A stretch of 64,000 bases of DNA from Gallibacter sp963558965 (GCA_963558965.1 CAUWIT010000011.1:7095-71094), one strand, 5' to 3'. Positions 23,159 to 32,673 are shown, counted from the first letter of the stretch. Program-made: numbers and translations. The notes: generated by a model from the sequence alone, not told the origin.

Positions 23159-24559
23159 ATGAAATCAGCTATGTCAAAAGAAGTGGATTTAGGTAATGAG
23201 CCAATAGGCAAATTGCTGTGGACTTTGGCGGTACCTGCCATTTTGTCACAACTTGTAAATGCCCTTTACAATATGGTTGATCGTATGTATATCGGCCATA
23301 TACCAGAAGTAGGTGCAGAGGCGCTTACAGGTGTTGGGATTTGTTTCCCAATAATTATGATAGTATCGGCGTTTGCGTTTCTTATGGGTATAGGCGGCTC
23401 GCCTCGTGCCAGTATTTTAATGGGTAAAGGTGATAACAAAGGCGCAGAAAAAATTATGGGTAACTGTTTTATGGCCTTGATAATTATTTCTGTAGTTTTG
23501 ACAGTTTTAGTTTTGGCTTTTAAAACGACTTTGCTTTATTTTTTCAAGGCAACTGATGTAACCATACAGTATGCGCAAAGCTATATTAGCATATATGCGA
23601 TAGGTACGATTTTCGTCCAGTTGACACTAGGGCTAAACGCATATATCTCAGCCCAAGGTTTTTCAAAAATCAGTATGATGACTGTTGTAATAGGTGCAGT
23701 TATCAATATTATACTTGATCCGATTTTTATATTTTTATTAGGAATGGGTGTTAAGGGCGCTGCACTAGCGACTGTTATTTCTCAGGCTGTTAGTTGCCTT
23801 TGGGCTTTTAGATTTTTAACTGGTAAAAATACTATTTTAAAGTTGCGTAAGGAAAATATGAAAATAGATCCAAAGGTTTTAATGCCTTGTATTGCTCTTG
23901 GTATTGCACCATTTGTAATGCAATCAACAGAAAGTATTTTGGTTCTATGTTTCAACAGTCAGTTGTTAAAATTTGGTGGCGATATGGCTGTTGGGGCTAT
24001 GACTATTTTATCTAGTGTTATGCAGTTTGCATTGTTGCCATTGCAAGGCTTAACACAAGGTGGACAGCCTATAGTAAGTTTTAACTATGGAGCAGGCAAA
24101 CCTGAGAGAGTTAAAAAGGGATTTAAATTAATGATGATAGCTTGCTTGGTTTATGCGGCAGCACTGTGGTTAATTGCAGAGTTTGCACCAAGTGTAATGG
24201 TTAACATCTTTACAAATGATCCAGAGCTTAGAAAACTTTCAGTTTGGGCAATACGCATTTACTTAGGCGCATTGGTATTGATGGGTGCGCAAATCGCTTG
24301 TCAGCAGACATTTATCGCTTTTGGAAATGCCAAAGTATCAGTATTTTTAGCGGTATTTAGAAAAATAATCGTATTGATACCTCTAATTTACATATTGCCT
24401 ATGTTTGCAGATGGAGGCGACAAAGTTGCAGCAGTATTTTGGGCAGAGCCAATTGCAGATACAATTGCAGTAGCAACAACTTGCCTAATGTTTGCCTACA
24501 GTTTTAAAAAGCTATTAAAAGGCATGAGAGAACAATCAGCCCAACAACAAAATATTTAA
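23159..24559 (+). CDS. MATE family multidrug/organic cation efflux transporter
   Basis: This is a 466-residue inner membrane protein with about 12 helices in two related halves. It opens with the cytosolic segment LGNEPIGKLLWTLAVPAILSQLVNALYN, typical of the DinF/NorM branch of MATE, and has LGLNAYISAQGFSKISM near 160 and LTQGGQPIVSFNYGAG near 300. Such proteins export drugs or metabolites using an H+ or Na+ gradient. An AAAGGAG ribosome binding site precedes the ATG by 9 nt. A terminator follows, so the unit ends here. Confidence 0.93.
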   Translation: MKSAMSKEVDLGNEPIGKLLWTLAVPAILSQLVNALYNMVDRMYIGHIPEVGAEALTGVGICFPIIMIVSAFAFLMGIGGSPRASILMGKGDNKGAEKIMGNCFMALIIISVVLTVLVLAFKTTLLYFFKATDVTIQYAQSYISIYAIGTIFVQLTLGLNAYISAQGFSKISMMTVVIGAVINIILDPIFIFLLGMGVKGAALATVISQAVSCLWAFRFLTGKNTILKLRKENMKIDPKVLMPCIALGIAPFVMQSTESILVLCFNSQLLKFGGDMAVGAMTILSSVMQFALLPLQGLTQGGQPIVSFNYGAGKPERVKKGFKLMMIACLVYAAALWLIAEFAPSVMVNIFTNDPELRKLSVWAIRIYLGALVLMGAQIACQQTFIAFGNAKVSVFLAVFRKIIVLIPLIYILPMFADGGDKVAAVFWAEPIADTIAVATTCLMFAYSFKKLLKGMREQSAQQQNI

Positions 24560-24577
24560 TCAAGTTTCAAAAAGCCG

Positions 24578-24611
24578 AAAAAAGCCGATTAGAAAAAAAT
24601 CGACTTTTTTA
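24578..24611. terminator. Bidirectional terminator between MATE and lysR
   Basis: AAAAAGCCGATT (about 24579-24590) pairs with AATCGACTTTTT (24598-24609) with one mismatch. A T run follows on the plus strand, and T-rich sequence follows the hairpin on the minus strand. Confidence 0.7.
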
Positions 24612-24613
24612 TT

Positions 24614-25498
24614 TTATAGTTTGTCCTTTATAAGATTTATAAATCTGTTCATCTGAGGTGTTATAAATTTGTTTTTGTGATAGAGCAACTGACTATACAT
24701 GTTCACTTGCTCTAGGTCAGAGGAAATCTTCATAAGCTGTCCTCGCTCTATATCATTTGAAACAGTGTATTTAGGTAAAAAAGAAATACCCATGCCATTT
24801 TTCAAAAGATTGATGATGGTTTCTGTATTGCCTATTTCCAATATAGGGGAAATTTTAACATCTCTGGCGGCAAGGAGCTTTAAAAGTTGGTATTGGTAAG
24901 CGCCCCAAAGTTCAGTTAAAATTAGTGGCTCTTTTATAATCTCATCTATTTTCATATGTTTTATATGTTTTTTGTATTTTTTATCAGCTTTAGTAACAAA
25001 ACAAATTTCTTCTTCTCTATTAAAGTCACAAGTAAAATCGTCTAAATACAATTTATCATCCAAAGTAAAAATCATATCTATCTCATTGGAGCGGGCCATT
25101 TGCAGCAGCTGGTCTGTAGTGCCAGATTTAATAACCACATGAACATTTGGATATTGTTTGTGAAACTGTAAAAGCAAATCAGGTAAAAGGGCAGTGCAAA
25201 TAGATTCAACACCTCCAATTTTCAATACACCCTTCAGAGCCGTTTGGGCTTTAGAAAAATTAGCAGCTTCATTAGTAACTTTTAGTATATTTTCCGCATA
25301 AGGTATAAATTGCTCTCCCTTTTCTGTAAGGTACACCCTCTTACCCATACGTTCAAATAGCTGAGTATCAAGCTCTTTTTCCAGTTTTTTTATCTGTACA
25401 GTAATGGCAGATTGTGAGTAGCCAAGTTGTTTTGCAGCAAGAGAAAAATTTTGGGTGCTAGCAACCTGTAAAAATGTAATAATGCTTCGTATTTCCAT
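24614..25498 (-). CDS. LysR-family transcriptional regulator
   Basis: This is a 294-residue regulator with the standard LysR layout: a winged helix-turn-helix at residues 1-60 (FSLAAKQLGYSQSAITVQIKKLEKEL) and a two-lobed effector domain from about 90. LysR proteins usually control a divergent neighbour, here the PLP decarboxylase gene 134 nt away. The dyad TATGAATTT/AAATTGATA at 25550-25570 is a plausible binding site. The effector cannot be deduced; the decarboxylase's amino acid substrate or amine product would be an obvious guess. Confidence 0.92.
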   Translation of the reverse strand: MEIRSIITFLQVASTQNFSLAAKQLGYSQSAITVQIKKLEKELDTQLFERMGKRVYLTEKGEQFIPYAENILKVTNEAANFSKAQTALKGVLKIGGVESICTALLPDLLLQFHKQYPNVHVVIKSGTTDQLLQMARSNEIDMIFTLDDKLYLDDFTCDFNREEEICFVTKADKKYKKHIKHMKIDEIIKEPLILTELWGAYQYQLLKLLAARDVKISPILEIGNTETIINLLKNGMGISFLPKYTVSNDIERGQLMKISSDLEQVNMYSQLLYHKNKFITPQMNRFINLIKDKL

Positions 25499-25549
25499 GT
25501 AAAATCCTCCCTATCATATATTAATAATTTTAATATATATTATAAAATC

Positions 25550-25585
25550 TATGAATTTAACAAATTGATATTTTTAGTGTAAACT
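25550..25585 (+). promoter_or_regulatory. Putative LysR operator and decarboxylase promoter
   Basis: TATGAATTT (25550-25558) and AAATTGATA (25562-25570) form an inverted repeat with 8 of 9 matching positions, overlapping a -35-like TTAACA (25557-25562). A -10-like TAAACT (25580-25585) follows at 17 nt. The site lies between the divergent lysR and decarboxylase genes. Confidence 0.45.
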
Positions 25586-25632
25586 AGAGTTACAGGGAAG
25601 TCAACGAAACTATAGGGAAGAAGGAGAACAAG

Positions 25633-27081
25633 ATGGCTAAGGAAATTAAAAATAGCGAAAATGTTTTAAGCAGTGAAAAATTAGAAAAAGAAATAGAAAA
25701 ATTTGTTCATGACTTTTGTCAAGAAAAACACAATATTCATACAGATAAAGTTATGTTTGAAGCACCAGCAGGACAAGCTGATGTTATTAGAAAAATAGGC
25801 ATTTCAAAGGACGGTAGACCTGCAAGAGAAGTAATAGAAGAAATGGTAAGCGAAGTTTACCAGTACAGAGGAGATCCAAACCACCCAAGATTTTTCGGAT
25901 TTGTACCAGGACCAGCTTCCAATATCTCTTGGCTAGGAGATATTATGACTTCAGCATATAATATTCACGCCGGCGGCAGCAAACTTGCACCTATGGTAAA
26001 TTGCATAGAGCAAGAACTTTTAAAATGGTTCTGTCAAAAGGCGGGATTTTCAAAACGCGGGGGTGGAGTATTTGTAAGCGGCGGCTCAATGGCAAATATT
26101 ACAGCCCTAATAGCCGCAAGAGATAGTAAATTAACAGAAGAAACACTTTGCAAGGGAGTTGCATATATTTCAGATCAGACCCACAGTTCAGTGCCAAAAG
26201 GATTGCGAATTATAGGTATTCCAAACACACGCATCCGTAAGATACCGACAAATGATGACTTTACAATGAACACAGAGTTGCTAGAAAAAGCCATTCTTGA
26301 AGACAAAGCCAAAGGCATGCGTCCATTTGTAGTAATCGGAACAGCGGGCACAACAAACACAGGCAGCATCGATCCGTTCCACGAAATCAATCGCATTTGC
26401 AAAGCCAATGACATGTGGTTCCACATCGATGGGGCTTACGGTGCATCAATTTTAGTAAGCGACAAATACCGTCATTTGCTAGATGGGGTTGAACTTGCAG
26501 ACAGCTTAAGCTGGGACGCTCACAAATGGCTATATCAAACTTACGGCTGCGCAATGGTTTTAGTAAAGGACATCAGCACACTTTACAACAGCTTCCACGT
26601 TAGCGCCGAATACTTAAAAGACGTTGAAGTTGAGGGAGACAGAGACAACATTAACACATGGGATATAGGCATGGAGCTAACTCGACCAGCTCGTGGACTA
26701 AAACTTTGGCTAACTATGCAAATCTTAGGCACAGACCTAATTAGCAGCGCCATTGAACATGGTTTTGAAATGGCTGATTGCGCTCAGGCTACAGTGGAAA
26801 AACTACCGGAATGGCAGGTTATTTCTCCATCACAGCTTGCTATGGTTAACATTCGTTTCGCTCCAGCAGGTTTGAGTAAGGAGCAGACTGACCAGCTAAA
26901 TGAAACTATTTCAGCTAAGTTGCTTGATACTGGATATGCAGCAGTATTTACAACTGTATTACACGATATGACAGTGCTTCGCATGTGTTCACTTCATCCT
27001 GAAGCGACTGAAGAGGATATTGTGGAAACTATCAAACTTATGGACAAGATAGCAAGAGAAACTTATAACGAAATGATCTAA
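25633..27081 (+). CDS. Group II PLP-dependent amino acid decarboxylase
   Basis: This 482-residue cytosolic enzyme belongs to the DDC/GAD/HDC family that converts an amino acid to its amine. The PLP lysine is in SWDAHKWLYQTYG near residue 298. Other conserved parts are GDPNHPRFFGFVPGPAS near 76, VFVSGGSMANITALIAARD near 145 and WFHIDGAYGAS near 260. The sequence resembles aromatic amino acid decarboxylases of gut Clostridia more than glutamate decarboxylase, but the substrate (Trp, Tyr, Phe or diaminobutyrate) cannot be settled by eye. No amine antiporter is adjacent. AAGGAG lies upstream of the ATG. It is monocistronic. Confidence 0.9.
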   Translation: MAKEIKNSENVLSSEKLEKEIEKFVHDFCQEKHNIHTDKVMFEAPAGQADVIRKIGISKDGRPAREVIEEMVSEVYQYRGDPNHPRFFGFVPGPASNISWLGDIMTSAYNIHAGGSKLAPMVNCIEQELLKWFCQKAGFSKRGGGVFVSGGSMANITALIAARDSKLTEETLCKGVAYISDQTHSSVPKGLRIIGIPNTRIRKIPTNDDFTMNTELLEKAILEDKAKGMRPFVVIGTAGTTNTGSIDPFHEINRICKANDMWFHIDGAYGASILVSDKYRHLLDGVELADSLSWDAHKWLYQTYGCAMVLVKDISTLYNSFHVSAEYLKDVEVEGDRDNINTWDIGMELTRPARGLKLWLTMQILGTDLISSAIEHGFEMADCAQATVEKLPEWQVISPSQLAMVNIRFAPAGLSKEQTDQLNETISAKLLDTGYAAVFTTVLHDMTVLRMCSLHPEATEEDIVETIKLMDKIARETYNEMI

Positions 27082-27088
27082 CTCATAC

Positions 27089-27126
27089 AAAAAAGGGACG
27101 ATCCCACTGGGGACAGTCCCTTTTTT
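27089..27126. terminator. Bidirectional rho-independent terminator
   Basis: AAAAAAGGGAC (27089-27099) pairs with GTCCCTTTTTT (27116-27126). It lies between the convergent decarboxylase and rubredoxin genes with T/A tracts on both sides. Confidence 0.9.
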
Positions 27127-27169
27127 AGATATTTTGGTATTTGATATAATAAAATTTAAATATTCTAAA

Positions 27170-27307
27170 TTACTCTTCTTCTGGTGCAAACTGGTCTTTA
27201 CCTACACTGCAAAGTGGACATTCGTAGTCATCTGCTAGGTCTTCCCATTTTACGCCTTCAACTTCTTCATCATAAACGTATCCGCATACTTCACATACAT
27301 ATTTCAT
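27170..27307 (-). CDS. Rubredoxin-like protein, 45 residues
   Basis: This small iron electron carrier is not longer than 45 residues. Two CxxC motifs, CEVCGY (residues 5-10) and CPLCSVG (30-36), provide the four iron ligands. The start KYVCEVCGYVYD and the end GKDQFAP are typical of rubredoxin, but the usual middle loop with GDP and PGT is shortened to EEVEGVKWEDLADDYE. That resembles the rubredoxin domains of rubrerythrins and short clostridial rubredoxins. It probably serves oxygen or peroxide detoxification. GAGGTAACTAAT precedes the ATG. It follows the ATP synthase operon by 97 nt, in which I see no clear terminator. Confidence 0.9.
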   Translation of the reverse strand: MKYVCEVCGYVYDEEVEGVKWEDLADDYECPLCSVGKDQFAPEEE

Positions 27308-27404
27308 ATTAGTTACCTCTTTTCTTAAATTTTCAAATTATAAAATTTAGCTATGTCTTATCTTTACCCTAAAACAGGGGATATAAACAATAAATTTTAT
27401 TTTT

Positions 27405-27842
27405 TTAAATTGTCCAGTCTTTGTCGCGAGAAGTTTTTAGACGAGACATAGCTCTAGCCAATGAAGCTTGACTTGAATAAAATTCACGGATGCTTTGTTG
27501 CTGTCTTAGCTTTTCTTCGGCACGTTCTTTAGCTTCTTCAGCACGTTTTATATCTATATCTTCAGGACGCTCAGCTGTATCTACGATAACAGAAACAACA
27601 TTGTCCGTAACTTCGGCAAATCCAGGAGAAACAGCGGCTGTATACCATTTGTCTGGTGTTTCATCTGATGCAGGTTTAATATGCATCTCACCTGCGGCAA
27701 TAGCTACAACCATATTTTCGTGGCCTGCTAGTATGCCAATTTCTCCATCGGGAGTTGGGATAATCAAGCTACTACATTGATCATTGTAAAAAATTTTATC
27801 GCTGCAAAATATTTTCAATTTAAAAGTCTTCATTAAAAACAC
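27405..27842 (-). CDS. atpC: F1Fo ATP synthase epsilon subunit
   Basis: This is the central-stalk subunit that couples and regulates F1. The N-terminal beta sandwich (about 1-95) includes IPTPDGEIGILAGHENMVVAI, and the C-terminal helical hairpin (about 100-145) includes RAEEAKERAEEKLRQQ. The length of 145 residues is slightly above the typical 135. It is the last gene of the atp operon, starting 4 nt after the atpD stop. Confidence 0.95.
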   Translation of the reverse strand: MFLMKTFKLKIFCSDKIFYNDQCSSLIIPTPDGEIGILAGHENMVVAIAAGEMHIKPASDETPDKWYTAAVSPGFAEVTDNVVSVIVDTAERPEDIDIKRAEEAKERAEEKLRQQQSIREFYSSQASLARAMSRLKTSRDKDWTI

Positions 27843-27846
27843 CTCG

Positions 27847-29241
27847 CTAATTGTTTTTTGATTTTTCGATTACTTCTTCAATTGTACCAACATTGAAAAA
27901 GGCTTGCTCTGGATACTGGTCCATTTCCCCATCGACAATTGCTTTGAAGCCTTTTATAGTTTCCTTCAAAGGCACGTATTTGCCACTAACACCTGTAAAC
28001 TGTTCGGCAACAGAAAATGGCTGAGATAAAAATCTCTGTATCTTACGAGCTCTGGCTACAGTCTGTTTATCTTCTTCAGATAATTCTTCCATACCCAAGA
28101 TAGCTATAATATCTTGAAGCTCTTTGTACTTTTGAAGTAATTCTTGTACTTTACGAGCTACTTGATAATGCTCCTGGCCAACAATATCCGGCTCCAAAAT
28201 TCGAGATGTTGATTCAAGAGGATCAACTGCTGGATATATACCTTGCTCAACGATTTTTCTTGATAAAACAGTAGTTGCATCAAGATGTGAAAATGTTGTA
28301 GCAGGAGCTGGGTCAGTTAAGTCATCAGCAGGTACGTAAACGGCTTGTACAGAAGTTACAGAGCCATTTTTAGTTGATGCGATACGCTCCTGAAGTGCGC
28401 CCATTTCGTTTGCAAGTGTTGGCTGATATCCAACGGCAGAAGGCATACGGCCAAGTAGGGCAGATACTTCTGAACCAGCCTGAACAAAACGAAAGATATT
28501 GTCTATAAATAGTAGTACGTTTTGATTCATTTCATCTCTAAAGTATTCGGCCATTGTTAAACCAGTTTCGGCAACTCTCATACGAGCACCAGGTGGTTCA
28601 TTCATCTGTCCGAAAACTAGAGCAGTTTTGTTGATAACACCAGACTCGCCCATTTCTGTCCAAAGGTCATTACCTTCTCTTGAACGTTCGCCGACACCGG
28701 TGAAAATTGAGTATCCACCGTGCTCAGTTGCAATATTGTGTATTAATTCTTGTATAAGTACAGTTTTACCTACACCAGCACCACCAAATAGACCAATTTT
28801 ACCGCCTTTTGCGTATGGAGTTAAAAGGTCGATTACTTTGATACCAGTTTCAAGGATTTCAACTGCAGGATTTTGCTCTTCAAATGAAGGGGGATTTCTA
28901 TGTATACTCCAGTGTTCTGTATTTTCAGGAATGGCTTCTTGGTGGTCTATAGTCTCTCCTAGTACATTGAAAAGTCTGCCTAGGGTTTGCTCACCAACTG
29001 GCACTTTGATACCGTCTCCAGTAGCAGTAACAGTCATTCCTTTATATAGACCATCGCTAGATTGAAGCATGATGCAACGAGCAATATTATTGCCCATGTG
29101 CTGCGCAACTTCCATTACACATTTTTTTCCGTCATTGTCAACTGTAAGAGCGTCTTTGATATAAGGTAGTTGCTCATTATTTTCAAATTGTACATCTACT
29201 ACAGGGCCCATAACCTGTAGGATTTTTCCTTTGCTTATCAT
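27847..29241 (-). CDS. atpD: F1Fo ATP synthase beta subunit (catalytic)
   Basis: The catalytic subunit has 464 residues. Walker A is GGAGVGKTVLIQEL near 153, the GERSREGNDL segment is near 187 and the DELSEED-like catch region is present as MEELSEEDKQTVARARKIQRF near 387. All expected active-site residues (Lys in the P-loop, Glu and Arg fingers) appear intact. It sits between atpG and atpC with 3-4 nt spacing. Confidence 0.98.
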   Translation of the reverse strand: MISKGKILQVMGPVVDVQFENNEQLPYIKDALTVDNDGKKCVMEVAQHMGNNIARCIMLQSSDGLYKGMTVTATGDGIKVPVGEQTLGRLFNVLGETIDHQEAIPENTEHWSIHRNPPSFEEQNPAVEILETGIKVIDLLTPYAKGGKIGLFGGAGVGKTVLIQELIHNIATEHGGYSIFTGVGERSREGNDLWTEMGESGVINKTALVFGQMNEPPGARMRVAETGLTMAEYFRDEMNQNVLLFIDNIFRFVQAGSEVSALLGRMPSAVGYQPTLANEMGALQERIASTKNGSVTSVQAVYVPADDLTDPAPATTFSHLDATTVLSRKIVEQGIYPAVDPLESTSRILEPDIVGQEHYQVARKVQELLQKYKELQDIIAILGMEELSEEDKQTVARARKIQRFLSQPFSVAEQFTGVSGKYVPLKETIKGFKAIVDGEMDQYPEQAFFNVGTIEEVIEKSKNN

Positions 29242-29244
29242 ATT

Positions 29245-30132
29245 TCACTTCCTTTGCTGAGCGTTGGCACCGGCAACAACTTCGGTTAATTCCTGAGTGA
29301 TGTTAGCCTGCCTTACTCTGTTGTAAGTCATATTTAATTGGGATAGCATATCGTCGGCACTATCTGTGGCATTTTGCATAGCCATCATACGAGAACTGTG
29401 CTCACTACAATAGGACTCTACCAAAGCACCGTATATGATGCCATTTATATAACTTGGTACGATACTATCCATAACTGCCCCAGGAGAAGGGTAAAAGCTT
29501 ACACTGCCTTTGGCAAAATGCACATCGCAATATTGATTGAAAGCTCCCTTTTGAAGAGGCAATAATTTTATATGATCAGTTTCAGAGGAAACTGCATTTT
29601 TTACTTTTGTATATATAACATGGACTTCATCAAGTTCTCCTGATAAAAACAAATTTATTATTTCATTTGTAATTAAACGAGAACGGTGAAGTGTTGGATT
29701 TTGAACAGTGTAGTGAAAATCCAAATCAAGTTCGTCTTTGTGAGACTTTGAAAAATGGTATCTACCTGATTCGCCAATCATAAACAATTTGTCGATACCT
29801 CCTTGGCTAATTAAGTTTTCAACCTCTTTGATAATATTGTGGTTGTAAGCTCCAGCAAGACCTTTATCGGAAGTGATGGCGATAATACCAATTTTTCTCT
29901 GATCCTTTGGAATAGCTTTGCGCTGATCAAAAAACTTGTTTTCTATTTCAGGCCAGTAACATAGTATTCGTGAAATTTCCTCTTGTACAGCAAAGAAAAA
30001 AGGTTCAGTTTTCGCTAGTTTTTCCTTTGCTTGTTTCATCTTTGATGATGAAATTAGATACATAGCGTTAGTAATTTTACGAGTTTCTTCAATACTGGCT
30101 ATACGTTCTTTTATTTCTTTTGCGTTTGCCAT
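29245..30132 (-). CDS. atpG: F1Fo ATP synthase gamma subunit
   Basis: Gamma is the rotor shaft inside F1. The 295-residue protein shows the conserved N-terminal helix KEIKERIASIEETRKITNAM, the GIIAITSDKGLAGAYN segment near 85 and the C-terminal helix with RMMAMQNATDSADDML and RVRQANITQELTEVVAGA. The start has GGCGGGTG upstream and lies 17 nt after the atpA stop. Confidence 0.97.
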   Translation of the reverse strand: MANAKEIKERIASIEETRKITNAMYLISSSKMKQAKEKLAKTEPFFFAVQEEISRILCYWPEIENKFFDQRKAIPKDQRKIGIIAITSDKGLAGAYNHNIIKEVENLISQGGIDKLFMIGESGRYHFSKSHKDELDLDFHYTVQNPTLHRSRLITNEIINLFLSGELDEVHVIYTKVKNAVSSETDHIKLLPLQKGAFNQYCDVHFAKGSVSFYPSPGAVMDSIVPSYINGIIYGALVESYCSEHSSRMMAMQNATDSADDMLSQLNMTYNRVRQANITQELTEVVAGANAQQRK

Positions 30133-30149
30133 AAAAACACCCGCCTATC

Positions 30150-31652
30150 TTAAATATATGTTTCTTTAAAAGCATTGGCAGCATCTATAATAGCTTTTAT
30201 TAAATCGTCGTTTAGTTCCTGTTTTTCATTGATTTCATCAACAATATCTCTATGAGCAACTTGGAAATGTTCAAGCATGTCGTTTTGGAATTTTTTAACG
30301 TTTTTAGTTTCGATGCCATCAAATACTTTGTGAGTAGCTGCGCACAATGTGATAACTTGCTTGTGCAATGACAATGGATTGCCAAGAGGCTGTTTTAACA
30401 GCTCAGTTAAGCAAGCACCATAATTCAACTGCGCCTTTGTGCTATCGTCTAAGTCAGAACTAAATTGTGTAAATGATTCAAGTTCTCTAGCCTGAGCCAA
30501 ATCGATACGGATGCTACCAGCAGCTTTTTTCATAGCTTTACTTTGTGCTGCACCACCTACACGAGAAACAGAAAGTCCAACATTTACAGCAGGTCTCATA
30601 CCTGCATTGAAAAGGGAAGACTCCAAAAATATCTGACCATCTGTAATAGAAATGACATTTGTTGGTATATATGCAGACACATCTCCTGCTTGCGTTTCAA
30701 TAATTGGAAGTGCAGTAATAGATCCACCACCTGCTTCTTCACTTAGTCTGCTACTTCTTTCAAGTAGACGAGAATGCAAGTAAAATACATCGCCAGGGTA
30801 CGCTTCACGTCCAGGGCTTCGGCCCAACAATAGTGAGATTGCACGATATGCAACAGCGTGCTTTGAAAGGTCATCGTAAACGATAAGCACATCTTTGCCA
30901 TGATACATAAAATGTTCACCAAGGGCTGTTGCAGAGTATGGTGCGATGTACTGAAGTGGTGCACAATCGCTTGCAGTAGCGCAAACAATAGTAGTGTAAT
31001 CCATAGCACCAGCTTTAGTTAAATTGTTAACAAGCTGGGCAACAGTTGAAGCCTTTTGTCCAATAGCAACATAGATACAAATAACATCTTTATCTCTTTG
31101 GTTGATAATAGTATCAATAGCGATAGATGTTTTACCAGTCTGTCTGTCACCTATAATCAATTCTCTTTGTCCACGTCCAATAGGGAACATAGAATCGATA
31201 GATAGGATACCTGTTTCAAGTGGCACAGAAACTGATTTTCTGTCTATGATGCCAGGAGCTTCGTTTTCAATAGGTCTGTAATCTTCTGCTTCTATTTCAC
31301 CTTTGCCATCAATAGGTGAGCCTAGAGGATCTATAATTCGACCTATAAACTGAGAACCGACAGGTAAGCCAGCTCTTTTTTTAGTTCTAGAAACTTTAGT
31401 TCCTTCTTTTATATCTCTATCATCACCAAATAAGATGCAACCAACTTCTGTCTCCTTGATGTTTTGAACCATACCCTTAAGGCCATTCTCAAAAGTTAGG
31501 ATTTCGCCGTACATGGCATTGTCTAGTCCGTAGATTGTGGCGATGCCGTCTCCAACTGAAATAACAGTGCCAGTTTCGTTGTGTTCACTTATTTGGTCGT
31601 AATTTTTAATCTCTTCTTTTATAATTGAAATAATTTTTTCTGAGTTAATCAT
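30150..31652 (-). CDS. atpA: F1Fo ATP synthase alpha subunit
   Basis: Alpha carries the noncatalytic nucleotide sites. In 500 residues it has Walker A GDRQTGKTSIAIDTI near 169, VCIYVAIGQKASTVAQLV near 192 and the arginine-finger region SVSRVGGAAQ near 365. The N-terminal GTVISVGDGIATIYGL is standard. It lies 9 nt after atpH, with an AGGAGGTAG ribosome binding site. Confidence 0.98.
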   Translation of the reverse strand: MINSEKIISIIKEEIKNYDQISEHNETGTVISVGDGIATIYGLDNAMYGEILTFENGLKGMVQNIKETEVGCILFGDDRDIKEGTKVSRTKKRAGLPVGSQFIGRIIDPLGSPIDGKGEIEAEDYRPIENEAPGIIDRKSVSVPLETGILSIDSMFPIGRGQRELIIGDRQTGKTSIAIDTIINQRDKDVICIYVAIGQKASTVAQLVNNLTKAGAMDYTTIVCATASDCAPLQYIAPYSATALGEHFMYHGKDVLIVYDDLSKHAVAYRAISLLLGRSPGREAYPGDVFYLHSRLLERSSRLSEEAGGGSITALPIIETQAGDVSAYIPTNVISITDGQIFLESSLFNAGMRPAVNVGLSVSRVGGAAQSKAMKKAAGSIRIDLAQARELESFTQFSSDLDDSTKAQLNYGACLTELLKQPLGNPLSLHKQVITLCAATHKVFDGIETKNVKKFQNDMLEHFQVAHRDIVDEINEKQELNDDLIKAIIDAANAFKETYI

Positions 31653-31661
31653 TTTGATTTA

Positions 31662-32192
31662 CTACCTCCTGGTTAAATCTGTTTTTAACCTGTTTATACG
31701 ACTTTTCATACTGTAGTCGTACTCCACGCCATCTACATGGAGTATAAAACCTGAAATTAATGTCTTGTCTTCAATAATTTGCCATAAAATATCTTTGCAG
31801 TTATGTTTTTTCGTGATAATTGCCTCCATCTTAGCAAGTTGCTCTTTTGTAGGAGGATTAACACAGTAAATAACAGCTTCAAGAGTTTTATTTTGAAGCA
31901 ATATAAGATGTTCGCAAGCATTGAAAATTTCAAATAACATATCAAGGTCATCGTGAGAAATAACAATCTTTAAAAAGTTTTGTATAATCTTGTCGTTAAA
32001 GATTTTATTTATCACATTTTCCTTTTGATCAAAAGGTGCAGCTGGATTGTTTAAAATAGCCATAAGCTCAGGAGTGTTTAAAAATACATCTCTCGTTTCA
32101 TGGAGATTTTCTTTTGTTATACCAAGTTCCATTAGAGCCTGGGCGTATCTTAAAGCTGCAGAGCTATATATTTTTCTATCATTTGATATCAT
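31662..32192 (-). CDS. atpH: F1Fo ATP synthase delta subunit
   Basis: Delta (OSCP) links the peripheral stalk to the top of F1. The 176-residue protein begins with SSAALRYAQALMELG and ends with the family's V-D-G-V-E-Y-DYSMKSRINRLKTDL pattern. Several in-frame starts exist (GTG at 32201 and 32195, ATG at 32192); I prefer the ATG because AGGAAG lies at a suitable distance. The start overlaps the atpF stop by 14 nt. Confidence 0.93.
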   Translation of the reverse strand: MISNDRKIYSSAALRYAQALMELGITKENLHETRDVFLNTPELMAILNNPAAPFDQKENVINKIFNDKIIQNFLKIVISHDDLDMLFEIFNACEHLILLQNKTLEAVIYCVNPPTKEQLAKMEAIITKKHNCKDILWQIIEDKTLISGFILHVDGVEYDYSMKSRINRLKTDLTRR

Positions 32193-32673
32193 CACTATCA
32201 CCTGCTTCCTCTATAAACTTGTCGTATGCAGATTTGTCATTAGCATTGTCGCTGTTTTCAATTGCAAGTTTTGTAGCCATATCGCAAGCAAGTTCAATAA
32301 TTTGAGATTTTGCTTCTCGAAGAGCTTTCTCTTGTTCAAGTTTAGCAGTTTTGTGAGCATCTTCAATTATTTTTTGAGCCTCATGATTAGCTTGAGCCAC
32401 AGTTTCGTTATATTGTAGATCAGCATTTTTCTTTGAAGTTTCTACAATATTTTTAGCTTCATTTTGAGCGTTAGCAAGTTTTTCGTCGTACTCCTTTTTT
32501 AGAGCATCGGCCTGGGAATGACTTGTTCGCGCATTTTCAAGGCTTTCGTTAATCATGTCTTCACGTTTTTTCATAACATTTAGTACTGGTTTTAGTAAAA
32601 ACTTTTTTAATAAAACACATAGTATTAAAAGATTTATAATATTGAAGAGAAGATTAAAATCCAATTTTAACAA
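32179..32673 (-). CDS. atpF: F1Fo ATP synthase b subunit
   Basis: The peripheral-stalk subunit has one membrane helix (about residues 5-25) and a long charged coiled coil rich in Ala, Glu and Lys (about 40-150). A start at TTG 32673 is proposed because AAAGGTGG ends 8 nt upstream. The GTG at 32685 would place the same ribosome binding site on top of the start codon, giving only 4 more residues. The stop overlaps atpH. The protein is about 164 residues, the normal length. Confidence 0.9.
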   Translation of the reverse strand: MLKLDFNLLFNIINLLILCVLLKKFLLKPVLNVMKKREDMINESLENARTSHSQADALKKEYDEKLANAQNEAKNIVETSKKNADLQYNETVAQANHEAQKIIEDAHKTAKLEQEKALREAKSQIIELACDMATKLAIENSDNANDKSAYDKFIEEAGDSDDIK

